The translations under genes and the position numbers were made by a program. Under the pieces are notes generated by a model that was given only the letters and a program-made list of their open reading frames with translations, did not search any database and was not told the origin of the DNA. A DNA stretch of 64,000 nucleotides from Caenorhabditis elegans (Eukaryota > Nematoda > Chromadorea > Rhabditida > Rhabditidae). Below are positions 37,719-48,425 of the stretch, one piece after another (positions within the stretch are counted from its first letter, which is position 1; the number at the start of each line of letters is the position of its first letter). Where the stretch lies: NCBI RefSeq assembly GCF_000002985.6, contig NC_003282.8, forward strand, positions 372,001 through 436,000. The letters run 5' to 3'.

Positions 37719-37914
37719 TTATAGAAAAAATACGATCGTACAAAAATAAACAACGACGCAATGACACTCCACCGTTTCTAAACCCCGCCCAAGATTTCAT
37801 TTGCACTGAAATGTGTCGGCCGCAGTGCAAATGAAATCGTGGGCGGGTCTCAGAAACAGCGGAGTGTCGTTGCGCCGTTGTTTATTTTTGGGCGATCGTA
37901 TTTTTTCTATAATA
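37719..37914. mobile_element. Palindromic MITE flanked by TA
   Basis: TTATAGAAAAAATACGATCG at the left is matched by CGATCGTATTTTTTCTATAA at the right, each bordered by TA. The inner arms (AACAACGACGCAATGACACT, CCGCCCAAGATTTCATTTGC) pair with GCAAATGAAATCGTGGGCGG and AGTGTCGTTGCGCCGTTGTT. About 196 bp with a loop of roughly 20 bp. A TA duplication suggests a Tc1/mariner-type mobiliser. Confidence 0.88.
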
Positions 37915-39015
37915 CTCTAATTACTTTTTTAGTGGGATCACCACCAGGCAGTGTACCTGACTCCCAGATCCGCAGTGCATAGCGCTTGAAGAACGGATCG
38001 TCCTTTAATCCTTTAATCCTTTTCTCACGAACTCTACAATAAATACACGGGTTACTCGAATGGTTTATTCTAGCAATAGTTCGAGTTCGGGGTAATTTTG
38101 AGGTATTTGCTGTTAATTATTAGTGAAATACATAATACTGCATCGAGATAATTGAAGTCTATTATTCTCAACAAGTAAAATTCAAACTAAAATTGTATTA
38201 AAAAAGCAGGGGAAATTTTTTATTTTTACTTAGATTCGAAAACTTGAAGAAAAAAGGCAGTATACCCAGCCTGCCAATTTTTACTTTTACACTTTAAAGA
38301 CACTTTAGATTTTGTTTTTTTTAAATCATAAATAACCTTTTTAAAAAGTTATAATTAAAAATTAAATAGTACAGGAATGATCTATATACATATATATATA
38401 TATAAGTTGACAATGCGAAAGAGAGAAATAGTGTAGGTATTAAAAGTTACGTCACTGAGTGAATGTTTGTGTGCGGAAGAGAAGCGATAGGCTGAAGCCA
38501 AATAGGAGATGCAGAGAAATAGAGATTTCATCCTTCAGAGAGAGACACACCTAGGATTGAAAATGTGTAGAGAAGTAGAGAATCAGACAGAAAAGAGACA
38601 CCACTCTGTTTTGGAGAATAGAGTTGCCGTAGAACAAATCGACCGCCTATAATAAAAGCTTTGAAAGTAAATTCTATAAGAAATAAGTTTAATATGTACG
38701 TTTTAAGTTTTAAATATCTTTTTCTCAATTATTAACATTTATGACAACTCAAAGCGCTACCCAATTAACTTGGGCCATGAAATCTCGTAGGTGCCTAATC
38801 TCCCAAAGTCGTGGGTCCACATTCTGTGTGGTCTTTCCTGTGGGGTTTTTTGGTTGTTCTTTACAATTGTTAAATAATACTTGATTTTGTCTGTTTGTTT
38901 CTCTAATTCTTTTCAATCTCTGCATTATTCCTTAGATTTCCCATTTGTTAGTCATCGGAAGTGATAACTCGATGCTAAAATGAAACACAGAGATAGTGAG
39001 TTGGATAATTTTAAA

Positions 39016-39655
39016 TTATAAGGTGAAGTAGTGGTTTTTTTGCCATAAATGACAGAATACAGTCCCAATTTACCAAATATAACTGTTAAAAAATCAAAAA
39101 ATAATAATAAATTTTTTATGATTTTTTCAAAAAGGCCGATTTAAATTTGAATTCTCGCACAAATTAATGGCGTCATTCTCGACATTTTGTGTTTTACGGC
39201 CAAACTAATTGGTTTTTCTTTATTCTTACAATTAGTTTTATAATTTGAAACATAATTTTTCAATTTTTCAAACATTTTTCAAACTTGATAATTGCGAAGA
39301 AACTTACCGAAACTCTGAAATTGGCTTAATTATTCAAAATTAATCATACATTTTCTTTTAGTCTGAAAAATTGACAGACTGTATTTCAAATTATAAAACA
39401 AAGGAAAAATGAAGAAAAACCTATTAATATAGGCTGAAAACGCAAAAGTTTCGAAAATGACGTCACTCATTTGCGCGGGAGTTCAAATTTAATTCAGTCC
39501 TTTTTTTTAAATTTTTGTAAAATTAAGAAAAAAATCATTAAAAAATTAGAAAAATTTCATACATTTTCTACATTTTTTAACAGTTATATTTAGTATATTG
39601 GGTCTCTATTCTGTCATTTATGGCAAAAAACTTACAGACGCTACTCCACCTTTAA
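39016..39655. mobile_element. Palindromic transposon, TTAA/AGGTGGAGTAG family
   Basis: The left end TTATAAGGTGAAGTAGTGG then TTTTTTTGCCATAAATGACA faces TGTCATTTATGGCAAAAAAC then CTACTCCACCTTTAA on the right. The arms are about 300 bp, imperfect. The right end is the same as in the rrp-8 intron element. The left end has diverged (TTAT). Confidence 0.85.
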
Positions 39656-40439
39656 ATTTGGAACTTCTATGTATATTCTTTGAACACTTACCCAATAACC
39701 ACAATCATCTCGTTTTCTTCCGAGAATTGTGAAATATTTTCGTAACAAAAATAATAGAATACTGTTTTTATGAAATTTACTTCTAGAATCCAATTTTTGG
39801 ATGAAGGAGACAATTTTGTAAAGATGCACACAAATCGAATTAGTGTACTGTACAAAAGATGTTCTATATTACTTTTTTCACTGATCAAACAATAATAAAT
39901 TTCATTGGAAAAATAGTTTTGAATTTGAATTTTTGTCTATCCTAACTACCTTTTTGAACAATTCTTCAACGCAAAAAAGTTTGTATCTATTTAAAAAATA
40001 AAAACTTCTTCTCAAGAAAATTATACATAGAAATAAAAAAATAGTTCCTTGAAAGAGAGATGAAAGTACAATGTGGTAAACAGCAGTTATTCGTGTTTTT
40101 TTTCTGAGAATGGACGCGTGTGCTGAAATATCAGAGAACATTAGGAAAAGTGGCCAAATTTTATCATTTTCCTGAAAACATCAAAAATAATTTAAACTTC
40201 TGGAATACCACAAAGAAAACGAGAAAAAATTGGGTAAGAATGTAAATTCATTGTCGAAAAACGTGATTTTTCAATGGCAGGGTTCTCTGTTACACGTTTG
40301 AACTTTCGAGCCAATCAGCGTCTTCAAACTCCACACAATCCGTCCGATTGGTCTTGCATTTCTTCTTTTGGAGGAAATTCAAACAGGCAGCTTTGCCGAA
40401 GTGAACATGTCCCTTTTTTTTAAAGTAAAACGTTCAATT

Positions 40440-41252
40440 CAGGGGTGTGCGGCAAACGGCGAACGGCAAATGTCGTTTGCCGAACGAAAATTAAGGTTCG
40501 GCGAACGGCGAATGCCGTTCGCCGAAAAAATTTTCGGTTAAAAGATCGGCGAATGCCGAAAAATTTTCGTCATTTTTCGGCATTTGTGAAAAATGTTTTT
40601 TTAAAGTTAATCGAATATATATTCAAGTTTTTCACATTCATCCGTTGAAACATTAATGTACAAACATTGTAGTCATACCCTTAAAAATTGCTTTCTGCAA
40701 ACAATCAGGGGACATCTCTGTGTCTCTTGTATCCGAACACTCCCAAGTCACCTGTATTTCTAACACTTCCCAAAAATCAACATATTTGAGTTAGTAGCCA
40801 TATTCTTTTTGTCGACACATCGTCACCCCACCATAAAACCCTCGAAGATGTTGTCTATGGCTGTCCACGTGTACAATTGTTTTGAATCATTCTCTCCTCT
40901 GGGATCCTTTTTTGGTTATCTCAACAGTCTGGTTGGTTAAATATGAAATTGATCTTTGCTTGAAAATTTAAACCAAGACACTCCTTATCAAACTTTGGAA
41001 TTGAACTATTTAGATTTAGAAAATGCAAGAACAAACAACAAAACATCAAAAATTTTAAAAATGCCGAAAAGTGCCGAAAAAACTGGGTTTTTCGGCAAAC
41101 GGCGAATGCCGATCGCCGAAAAAAATTATAAGTCTGCGAACGGCGAATGCCGTTCGCCGAAAAATGTTAGAGGTTCGGCAAACGGCAAAAGCCGTTTGCC
41201 GAAAAAAAAAATTAAGGTTCGCCGAAAAATCCGGATGCCGCACAGCCCTGAC
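40440..41252. repeat. GCCGAA/GGCGAACG repeat array with CAGGGGTGTGCGG end
   Basis: It begins CAGGGGTGTGCGGCAAACGG, has clusters of CGGCGAACGGCGAATGCCG at 40450-40580 and 41085-41235, and ends TGCCGCACAGCCCTG. The end resembles the 78-bp hAT-like MITE, but no matching flanking octamer is visible. About 500 bp of ordinary AT-rich DNA separates the two clusters. Confidence 0.75.
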
Positions 41253-41406
41253 CTTCTTGACTTTTTAAGCTTTGTTTTTTGTCCTTTCTGAATTTCTGAC
41301 TTTTGTGGGTATACCCAGAAATGAAGCATGTTCTAATAAGACCAGTCAGTCAACAAAGACTAAGTATATAACTATATAGTTTTAACAACCGGGTATTATA
41401 ACTATA

Positions 41407-41620
41407 TAACTATACCAGCCGTGGACCGCACCTCGGCTCCCGGCTTCTCTGGCTGAAAACTATTTTTTTCTGAAACTACCGTAAACTTACAGTACTCTTA
41501 TCGTACCACTACGGTACCCCGATTATATCCCTACATTAAACCCAATTCACTATCAAAGACTTCATAGACTAAAAACTATGGACACACGGAATAAGTTTTA
41601 AATACATATAGAAAATAATA
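41407..41620. repeat. Dispersed repeat, copy 1
   Basis: ACCAGCCGTGG...CTGAAAACTA...CTACCGTAAACTTACAGTAC...CCCCGATTATATCCCTACA...AAAACTATGGACACACGGAA then TAAG. The same words in the same order and spacing occur at 58030-58255 inside the myosin gene. Confidence 0.8.
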
Positions 41621-41653
41621 ATACTTAGTTTCTGTTGATTGACTGGTTTTTTA

Positions 41654-42090
41654 GAACATACTCCATTTTCTATTTCTGCCGCTCAGCTACCCATTATTTT
41701 GCGAGCAAATTTGTTCTATTCAATTACTTTTTCAAGTGCTCCAAAAGCTGAGGCCTCGATCTCCCATGAGATACGTAAACACCGCAGCGGAAACTTGCAG
41801 GAATTAATATCATCACGGCCCGGCAAAGGGTACATCAGTGTAAATGCCCTCTACCGGACACAAAGCATAACCTCCTGGTTCAAACAGAAGGTATGGAAAA
41901 AATTCACCTACGAAAATTATATAACTTTTTTTTTGGTCATTTCGTCTTCCAAATTTTAAAAAACTAAGGTGACGTTTTTGAGAAAAATGCATAAACGCAG
42001 CCAGTGGTACGGTAGACAAATTGCGTACAGGTACCACTTCTCGGGCCGTGATCAAATTCAAACTGACACTATCACTGATATTACGTAGTT
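41654..42090 (+). other. Unassigned open frame, possible two-exon fragment
   Basis: After TGGTTTTTTAG (41653) a frame stays open to CAGAAG|GTATGG (41890): SISHEIRKHRSGNLQELISS, GYISVNALYRTQSITSWFKQ. It could continue after AAAACTAAG at about 41968 as VTFLRKMHKRSQWYGRQIAY...TDTITDIT then TAG. No start codon, known domain or strong acceptor is present, and the opposite strand is also open across part of it. It could be a degraded transposon exon. Recorded only because both segments are open in compatible frames. Confidence 0.2.
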
Positions 42091-42249
42091 TTTCGAAGTC
42101 CTGCAAAAAAAACTAGTGGCGTCATGCTATCAAAGCACATGTTGCAACGACTTTAAGATGATAAATTAAAAAATTTGGTTGATATGTTCCTTTAATTTTT
42201 TATATCCTCTAAGAATTTTTGTACAAAAGTCGAGTTTCAGAATTTTAGT

Positions 42250-43504
42250 ATGGTGCTTCTAACACTTCGAGAGATGACAACTTGGTTTGACATTACATTG
42301 TTCGAATTATGGGTTCATTTTGCAGCAATTATCGTATCTTCGGTCATGTTGGTATGTTGAAAAAAAGCTTACGAAAGTAAACCATTTTGAATATTATTTT
42401 TCAGTTATAAATAAGTTCATCTAAAACAGTTATAATTTCAGTGTCTAAAACTGCACGAAACAGTATCAATCTCATATATGTGGGTGGCATCTCCTTTGTT
42501 CGTTGGACTTGCATTTTCTTATTTTTTCGTATTCATCATTTATCTTCGATCATGTGTCGAATTTAAGGATTATAGAGGTCCTACTGTTAGGTAAGTTTTG
42601 AACCTGTTTTTAATTTAAAATTTTCATTTGTGTTTGATGAAATATATAAACAACTGTTGGCAAACCTGGAGTCGCGGTTTTGCAATTTTTGCACCAAAGA
42701 GAACTTGTCGTTAAATGTAGAAACGTGTACCTTTATTAAATATTTAGTACTGAAATTTCAAAATTCCTCTGCTGCTGAATTTTGATCGATTTTCATAAGA
42801 AATCAATGGAAATTTTTCAAAAATTGAAGTTTGAAATTACAGAACTCACTTAAAGGCGCACAATTTTTTCGCATTTATGGTTTCGAGATCAGGTACCGTA
42901 TGCCTGGAGCAAAAATCAAAATTTTGGAGTTCGAGTTAAATGCCTGAAATAACCTTCTTTTTACAACTCTAACGCAGAAAAACTGTCTCTGTTTTGCATT
43001 TTTCTGAAACTTTTCTGGTACCTAAAGACGTTTAGATTAGTTTAAATAGTTCTCACAGCAATAAATTTTTTAAATATTGGCTTAATTCAAGATTCTTGTG
43101 GTCTTTCCAAAAATGGTTTTACAACTCTGAAACTCTTATTAAAATGAAGCGGCCGCCGGAAAGATCGTGGCGAGACCAGTCCGTAGGAATACATAACTGC
43201 GAAATTATAGCCCGTTGAACGCAAATTACGTGTTCCTACTTGCGACAGACCAAATGCGAATCATCTGTGAAAACAGAAAATTCAAAATTGAACATGCAAT
43301 ATATATTTTTTTTTCAGAGTAATTCTCAACATATTCCGTCTCACATGCATCACGCTCTTCATATACTTCATCGTTGAAAAAATCAGTGGAGAGTTGGAGA
43401 AATCAGAAGTTGCAAATCGGAATACGTATGGGATGGTTTTTTTGCCAATGTGGCTTCTCCTGGCTTCGTGGGGATTTCAAATGTGTCGGGCAACAAATAA
43501 CTAG
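42250..43504 (+). CDS. TMEM203 homologue, four-helix membrane protein
   Basis: Exons 42250-42351, 42442-42590 and 43318-43504 give 145 residues. The N terminus MVLLTLREMTTWFDITLFEL aligns closely with human TMEM203 (MLFSLRELVQWLGFATFEIF), as do length and the four hydrophobic segments (VHFAAIIVSSVML, SPLFVGLAFSYFFVFIIYL, ILNIFRLTCITLFIYFIVE, VFLPMWLLLASWGFQM). The C terminus MCRATNN parallels MIRACRVN. Human TMEM203 is an ER protein linked to calcium stores and STING signalling; the worm role is not inferable here. The ATG follows a TTTCAG acceptor by 9 nt, suggesting trans-splicing. Intron 2 (727 bp) contains TTAAAGGCGCACA and CGTGGCGAGACC words. Convergent with eri-1. Confidence 0.85.
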
Positions 43505-43776
43505 TTTAACTGCTCATTCTTCTCATTTCCTATCATTTTCTGTACATTATTGTTGTTTTTTCCTATTTTCAACGGGTTTCCAAAAGAAATACAAATAAAT
43601 ACCATCTGAAACGTCATCCGTGTATAACCTAAATAAAACATGTGACAAATTTCATATAAACGCGATTTAAAGGAGAAAAAAGATTGGAGCGAAAAAAAAT
43701 TGAGATCAAAAATGAAAATGAAATACTCGAATACTACAAAACCTGCAAAAATAATTAAATTCGTATACAAGAAAAT

Positions 43777-46700
43777 CTAGAAACTAGATCGATTTGAAGA
43801 CGATGCCAACGAATTTTTGGGCGGCGCATTCAACACGCGGTCCACGTCATCGTCGATATGAAGTGGTGATGATGACGTCACATGTTCTGACGTGGCATGT
43901 GGTGATGATGTGGATGACGATGGAAACTCGTGGAGACTTGGAGCATTTGAGAGGTTTTCTGAATTTTCACAATTATGTTTTTTAAGTGCTATTCAATAAT
44001 TTAAACTTTGGGAGCAATTGAATTGACATTTTAATCAAACAGAATTTCAAGCTTTTTCTAATGCAATTTCCATATTGCAATTCCCTCGACGTACCTCTTT
44101 CAGAATCACTTCCACCATCTCGTTCCCATACAGCATCTAAATCGACTTCAGTGTGTAACGTAGAACTAACTGGAGGCATTCTTTCCTGAACGAAAAAATT
44201 AATTATTAAAACTCCAAATCGATTTGGTTTTTTGCTCGAATTTTATTAAAATTTGAAAACAAAATAAAAGTTCGGTTTTGTATTATACGAAAATCGAAAA
44301 GCTTAGTTATTCAGAATTTTTTTCTCTCGCGGATTTTTAAAATCCACACCACGATGAATCTGAAATTTATACCTACATTAATTTTTTTTTGAAAGAAATT
44401 TTCGATTATCCCGGAAAACATTGCAAATTTCTGATTTCAAAAGCAGAGTTTTCCGCTTTTTCGGAGAATTTTTGAATTTCGATTCATCGAATCGTGGCGT
44501 TGATTTTTAAAAACAAAATTGATATTTTTGAAGTGTTTTTTCTCAACATTCTCACCACAACTTCCAACATTTCAAATTCAGTTCCATAATCTTCCTCTTC
44601 ACTTTCAACATCCACGTCATCATCCTCTATTATCGGTCTTGCAGTTTGATATGATTTTATTTCACTGAAAACGCCAGAAACTAGATTTTTTTGTTCAAAA
44701 TTCCATCCAAAGTCCATTACCCAATTTTAAAAATTCCCCGCTCAGCAGCAATTTTCGCGAAATCTTCCGTCTGTTTATTCTCCAAATACTCTCGAATTGC
44801 CATTTTTTCCTGGAATGCCGCCTCGTCGTTCTGAAAATTTTGAGTTTTTGTGTGTATAAAACATGGAAACAGAAAATTATTTATTCGGGGCGAATCAAAT
44901 ACAACTATACCAGTTTCAATGAAAAATGTGGGCTTGGAAGAAACATAATTTTTAAACTAAAAATGTAAAATTTGACATGGAATTTTACTTTTGAAATAAA
45001 ATTTGGAAATTCGTTGGCTAAGACACAAAATTGATAGGGAAAATGTTTACATCAATAAGTATACTTTTGCCAAAATTCGCCTAGCAAATCAAACACTTTG
45101 AATCTGTAAAACTAGCTGAAGTTTTTTCATCGAAAATTTCATAAATATCACAAGAATGTAGATGTTTCACCTTATCATCAGTCAAATCATCACATGAATC
45201 ACAATCCAAATACTCTTCATTTATGAACTCTCGTCGTGTCACAGAGGACAGTTTCAGTGGTAAACGACGCATCCAAAGTTGAAAATCACGACGAGAGATA
45301 TCGACTGATGTAAGATCCACGTTTGCAGCGTCTTCTAACTGAAAAATTTAATAACTTTTTAATTGAAATTTGTGATGAACTATTTCCTAATTTTCCTAAC
45401 AAGAAGGAAAGGTTTCCATTTTATCGTCAGACTTCATTTCGATCTGGAATTGTTTCAGTGCCTGTTTTCACTACTTTGGAGGCCTGTAGAATTGCTCCAA
45501 ATGCGTTTTTTTCAAACTTTAATGTTTTTTCAGAACGTTTAGAAGTAGGTGAACACTCTGGGAGATTTTTCAAAAATTTGTAATTTTTTGAAAAAAATCT
45601 GAAAGTTTCTTCACTCCACTTGATCCAAAAATGTTCAGATTTTCACAACAAAAAAAAGTCCAAAAATCTCCCAGAGTGTTCACCTACTTATAACCGTTCT
45701 GAAAAACATTGAACTTTGCAAAAAAACATTTAGAGCAATTCAACAGGTCTCCAAATTAGTGAAAAATGCACTGAAACAATTTCATATCGAAATTTTAAGG
45801 GTTGAGGGAAGAGCTTTTTTCAAAACATGGAATCACTTGTTGACACCCGAGACCGAATGGGAGAGTCAACCCATCGGGTGAAAACGACGTAGTCTGTTTC
45901 GAACCTCTCGCTCTTCATCCTTTCGCGCAGCACTCCGTTGATTCTCCTTATACGAGCATTTCTGATTAATTCTCAACTCAATTTTCAACTTCATCATTTG
46001 AATCGCAATCGCTGCAATATTCGTTGCATCATCCAATCCACTATGTTTATTTCCAACAAACGACAGATCCAGACGTTCTAACATGTTTTCAATTCCGGAT
46101 TTCTGAAGAGAATTGAGGTTTTAATTAAAATTTGAACCTTAAAAACTTACTCCATTTCCCTTGATAAGTCCATTGAATTTCTCTTTGAATGTCTTTTTGA
46201 TGTTGATAAAACTTCGGAACATATGGGGCATTCGAATATTCGATAAAAGGCATTGAAATTGCATGAATTTCCACATATCGTGAGGTCTGAATAGTTCGTT
46301 ATGCACAACTTTGAAGTTTTAGTGAACAAAAAATCGTCTTCGATTCCTTACCCATCAGTAACAAATGCGAATCTGGAATTTTTCTGTCCGAGATTGAATT
46401 TTCGCATCCATGTGTACAGCCGTTGAAGAGCCTCTCGGAAATATGGAGCAGCATCGACTGTTTCTTGGGCAATTTCTACAACAGGGTTTACATTTTAAAA
46501 ATGACATTAGTGTCTTACTGGTAAACTGCATACAAAATTCGCTGAGCTTCGGATTTCTGACAGGTCGGACATAGGTTCGAAACTCGCTGATCTGGAAATT
46601 AAATATGCTTATTTTGACGATGGATATTATAAAGTTATATATTTTTCGTTTTTTATTTATATTCCTAAAATAAATAAACAAAACAAAACAAAAAAAGCTT

Positions 46701-47951
46701 TCAGTTTAGTCAGTTTTTATAACTTGATAATACACCAAAGAACTTCCATCTGCCTTAAATTGAAAAATGGGAGAAGGATTTTTCTATTTTTTTCCAATAT
46801 TTTCTTCACAAGCGAAACAAATTTTATAGCTAAATAAGAAACCCAAAAAAGACGAAAAATGTTGTATTTGAAACGTTTTTTGTTGAATACATTTTTATAT
46901 TCCAGATTTCGATAGGATGACGAAACGTTTGTCACCTTTTCCCGGAAAAAATGATTTTCTTGCGGGAAAACACGAAAAAAAAAAATAAAATTCGAGCCGA
47001 AACCCCAGAGGAAAAATCCAAAATCAAGAATTTCAACTGAGAACTGTTCAATCCTTGTCCGCGGGGAGTACACGACATGCGTAATTCGACATATTCCATT
47101 TTCAAAGATGAAAAAATCCTACAATTTTCATTTCCCGAACGTCGATCAAAACTGCCGGTAATTCGATGATTTCGTGTGGGTAATCGTATATAATCTCGAC
47201 GCACGTACACTCGAAATCAATTGCCTGAAATAATTAATAACTAAAGTATTTCTTTTCCAGAAATTCTGAAAATCATACAATTAAATAGTCAAAAAAGCGT
47301 GCAGTTTTATCGGCATTCGGCTCCATTTTTCGATTCAATAATGCATTTTCCTTTCGATAATATTGTGCAACCCGTTTTCGAAGAGTTTTCTTGTTTCCGC
47401 TGAAATTAGAGTTATAATTTAAGTTAATTTCGAAATTTTAGTAAGAAAATTACATTATTTCTTTTACGGATGACTATATTTAACGCAAAATGATTCAAAA
47501 AATGCTGTTTCTTTTTAACAAAACTATCAAAAATGAAGCAAAGCTATATCTTAAATGTACGAAATTGGGTTCTGTTAGGAAAATAAGAAGTTTGAATGAA
47601 TTTAGCATAATTTTACCCTGTGGACACTTTAATCTTCATCAACGCTTGTTTTAGCTGTTCAGCAGTCATTGTATCCATTTGCCTTATCACTTTTTTCACG
47701 TATTCTGGTTCCACCATTGATTTTAAAGGCTCAACACGTTCGGAGGGTAAAAGTTGCTGTTCACGTGGAATATCGATTGATTTTTCAGATTCGTCGGTTC
47801 TGGTTTCAGCCGATTCCACTTCAACTGCTGTTTTTTCTGGTTCGTCATTCTGTTTTGCGTTACTTGCATCGAATTCTTGGCTGATTTTCAGCAAATCTCG
47901 TAGACTTTCCAGATATTTTTCGTCTTCTGGAGACGGCTCATCTGCGCTCAT
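43777..47951 (-). CDS. eri-1: ERI-1 exoribonuclease (DEDDh family), short and long forms
   Basis: ERI-1 is a 3'-5' exonuclease that trims 5.8S rRNA and limits RNAi; its long form joins the Dicer complex (established). The start at 47951 follows the acceptor AAAATTTCAG. Exon 1 ends in a SAP domain ([20 protein letters not shown]). The nuclease has [14 protein letters not shown] (first Asp/Glu pair), [20 protein letters not shown] (third acid) and [20 protein letters not shown] (His and last Asp). The short form stops at TGA 45866 (RLRRFHPMG). The long form probably leaves earlier, at GAG|GTTCGA in the same exon, and adds acidic exons: [80 protein letters not shown], and a serine-rich end [12 protein letters not shown], stop 43777. 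The long-form donor is inferred from frame. A 360-bp foldback lies in the long-form intron. Confidence 0.93.
45434..45795. repeat. Foldback element in the eri-1 long-form intron
   Basis: ATTTCGATCTGGAATTGTTT and GAACACTCTGGGAGATTTTT on the left pair with AAAAATCTCCCAGAGTGTTC and AAACAATTTCATATCGAAAT on the right, arms about 160 bp. It sits between the short-form stop exon (45866) and the first long-form exon (to 45339), so only pre-mRNA of the long form carries the full hairpin as an intron. Confidence 0.85.
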
Positions 47952-48425
47952 TTTTTAACTGAAATTTTAGAAAAACAATGTAAATTCGAATGCGCCTAGA
48001 TTCTATGTATCGGAGAATATAATTTTTCTTTGGAATTATCACCAATTTCAATGTTACAAATCTAAATAATTAAACAAAAAATTGGTAAGTACAATTAATT
48101 TATGGGAGAATTGTGTTAAAGCCCATAGGATTAGTGATGACCCGCAATGTGAATTACAATTTCTGAGTAAGAAAACAGATGGAAGGGGATACATTCATAG
48201 GGAATTGCTATTTTTCACCCGGCAAAATATACATATATACGTGGAAAATCGGGAAGTTGAGAGCTATAATATGAATATACAAAATAATCGAACAATAGTT
48301 TGTTAAAAAACAAAACACTATACAGAAAGTGAATGATACTTTGAAGAGAAAACTTAAAACATTGAAATTATCTGAAAATTGGAGGGTCAGTAAGAAGAAA
48401 ATCTTCTAAAAGTTTTGTTTTAGGT
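47952..48425. other. Spacer between daf-18 and eri-1 (same strand)
   Basis: 474 bp, AT-rich, no coding exon seen. It holds the daf-18 3' UTR and the eri-1 5' region. The acceptor just before the eri-1 ATG suggests a spliced leader. The spacing is somewhat long for a typical worm operon but does not exclude one. Confidence 0.55.

Larger units (their letters stand above)
36887..42249. other. 5.4-kb repeat-rich spacer between kgb-1 and the TMEM203-like gene
   Basis: The kgb-1 promoter lies at the left end. Identified elements: TA-flanked palindrome 37719-37914, TTAA-type palindrome 39016-39655, CAGGGGTGTGCGG-ended array 40440-41252, and a dispersed repeat 41407-41620. About 37925-38045 and 38745-38865 are less AT-rich, unclassified stretches. 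An open frame at about 41654-42090 is listed separately with low confidence. No known gene is recognised. Confidence 0.6.

Noticed and set aside
36900-41640. tRNA, snRNA or SL RNA genes in the long spacer
   Set aside because: No B-box-like GGTTCGAATCC, cloverleaf or known snRNA core was seen by eye; a covariance-model scan would be decisive.
41813-42106. Minus-strand 97-residue frame upstream of the TMEM203-like gene
   Set aside because: No family recognised, no usable donor or acceptor, and the opposite strand is equally open.
47620-47958. 112-residue + strand frame opposite eri-1 exon 1
   Set aside because: Antisense shadow of the SAP-domain exon; the minus frame has the recognised domain and correct splice sites.
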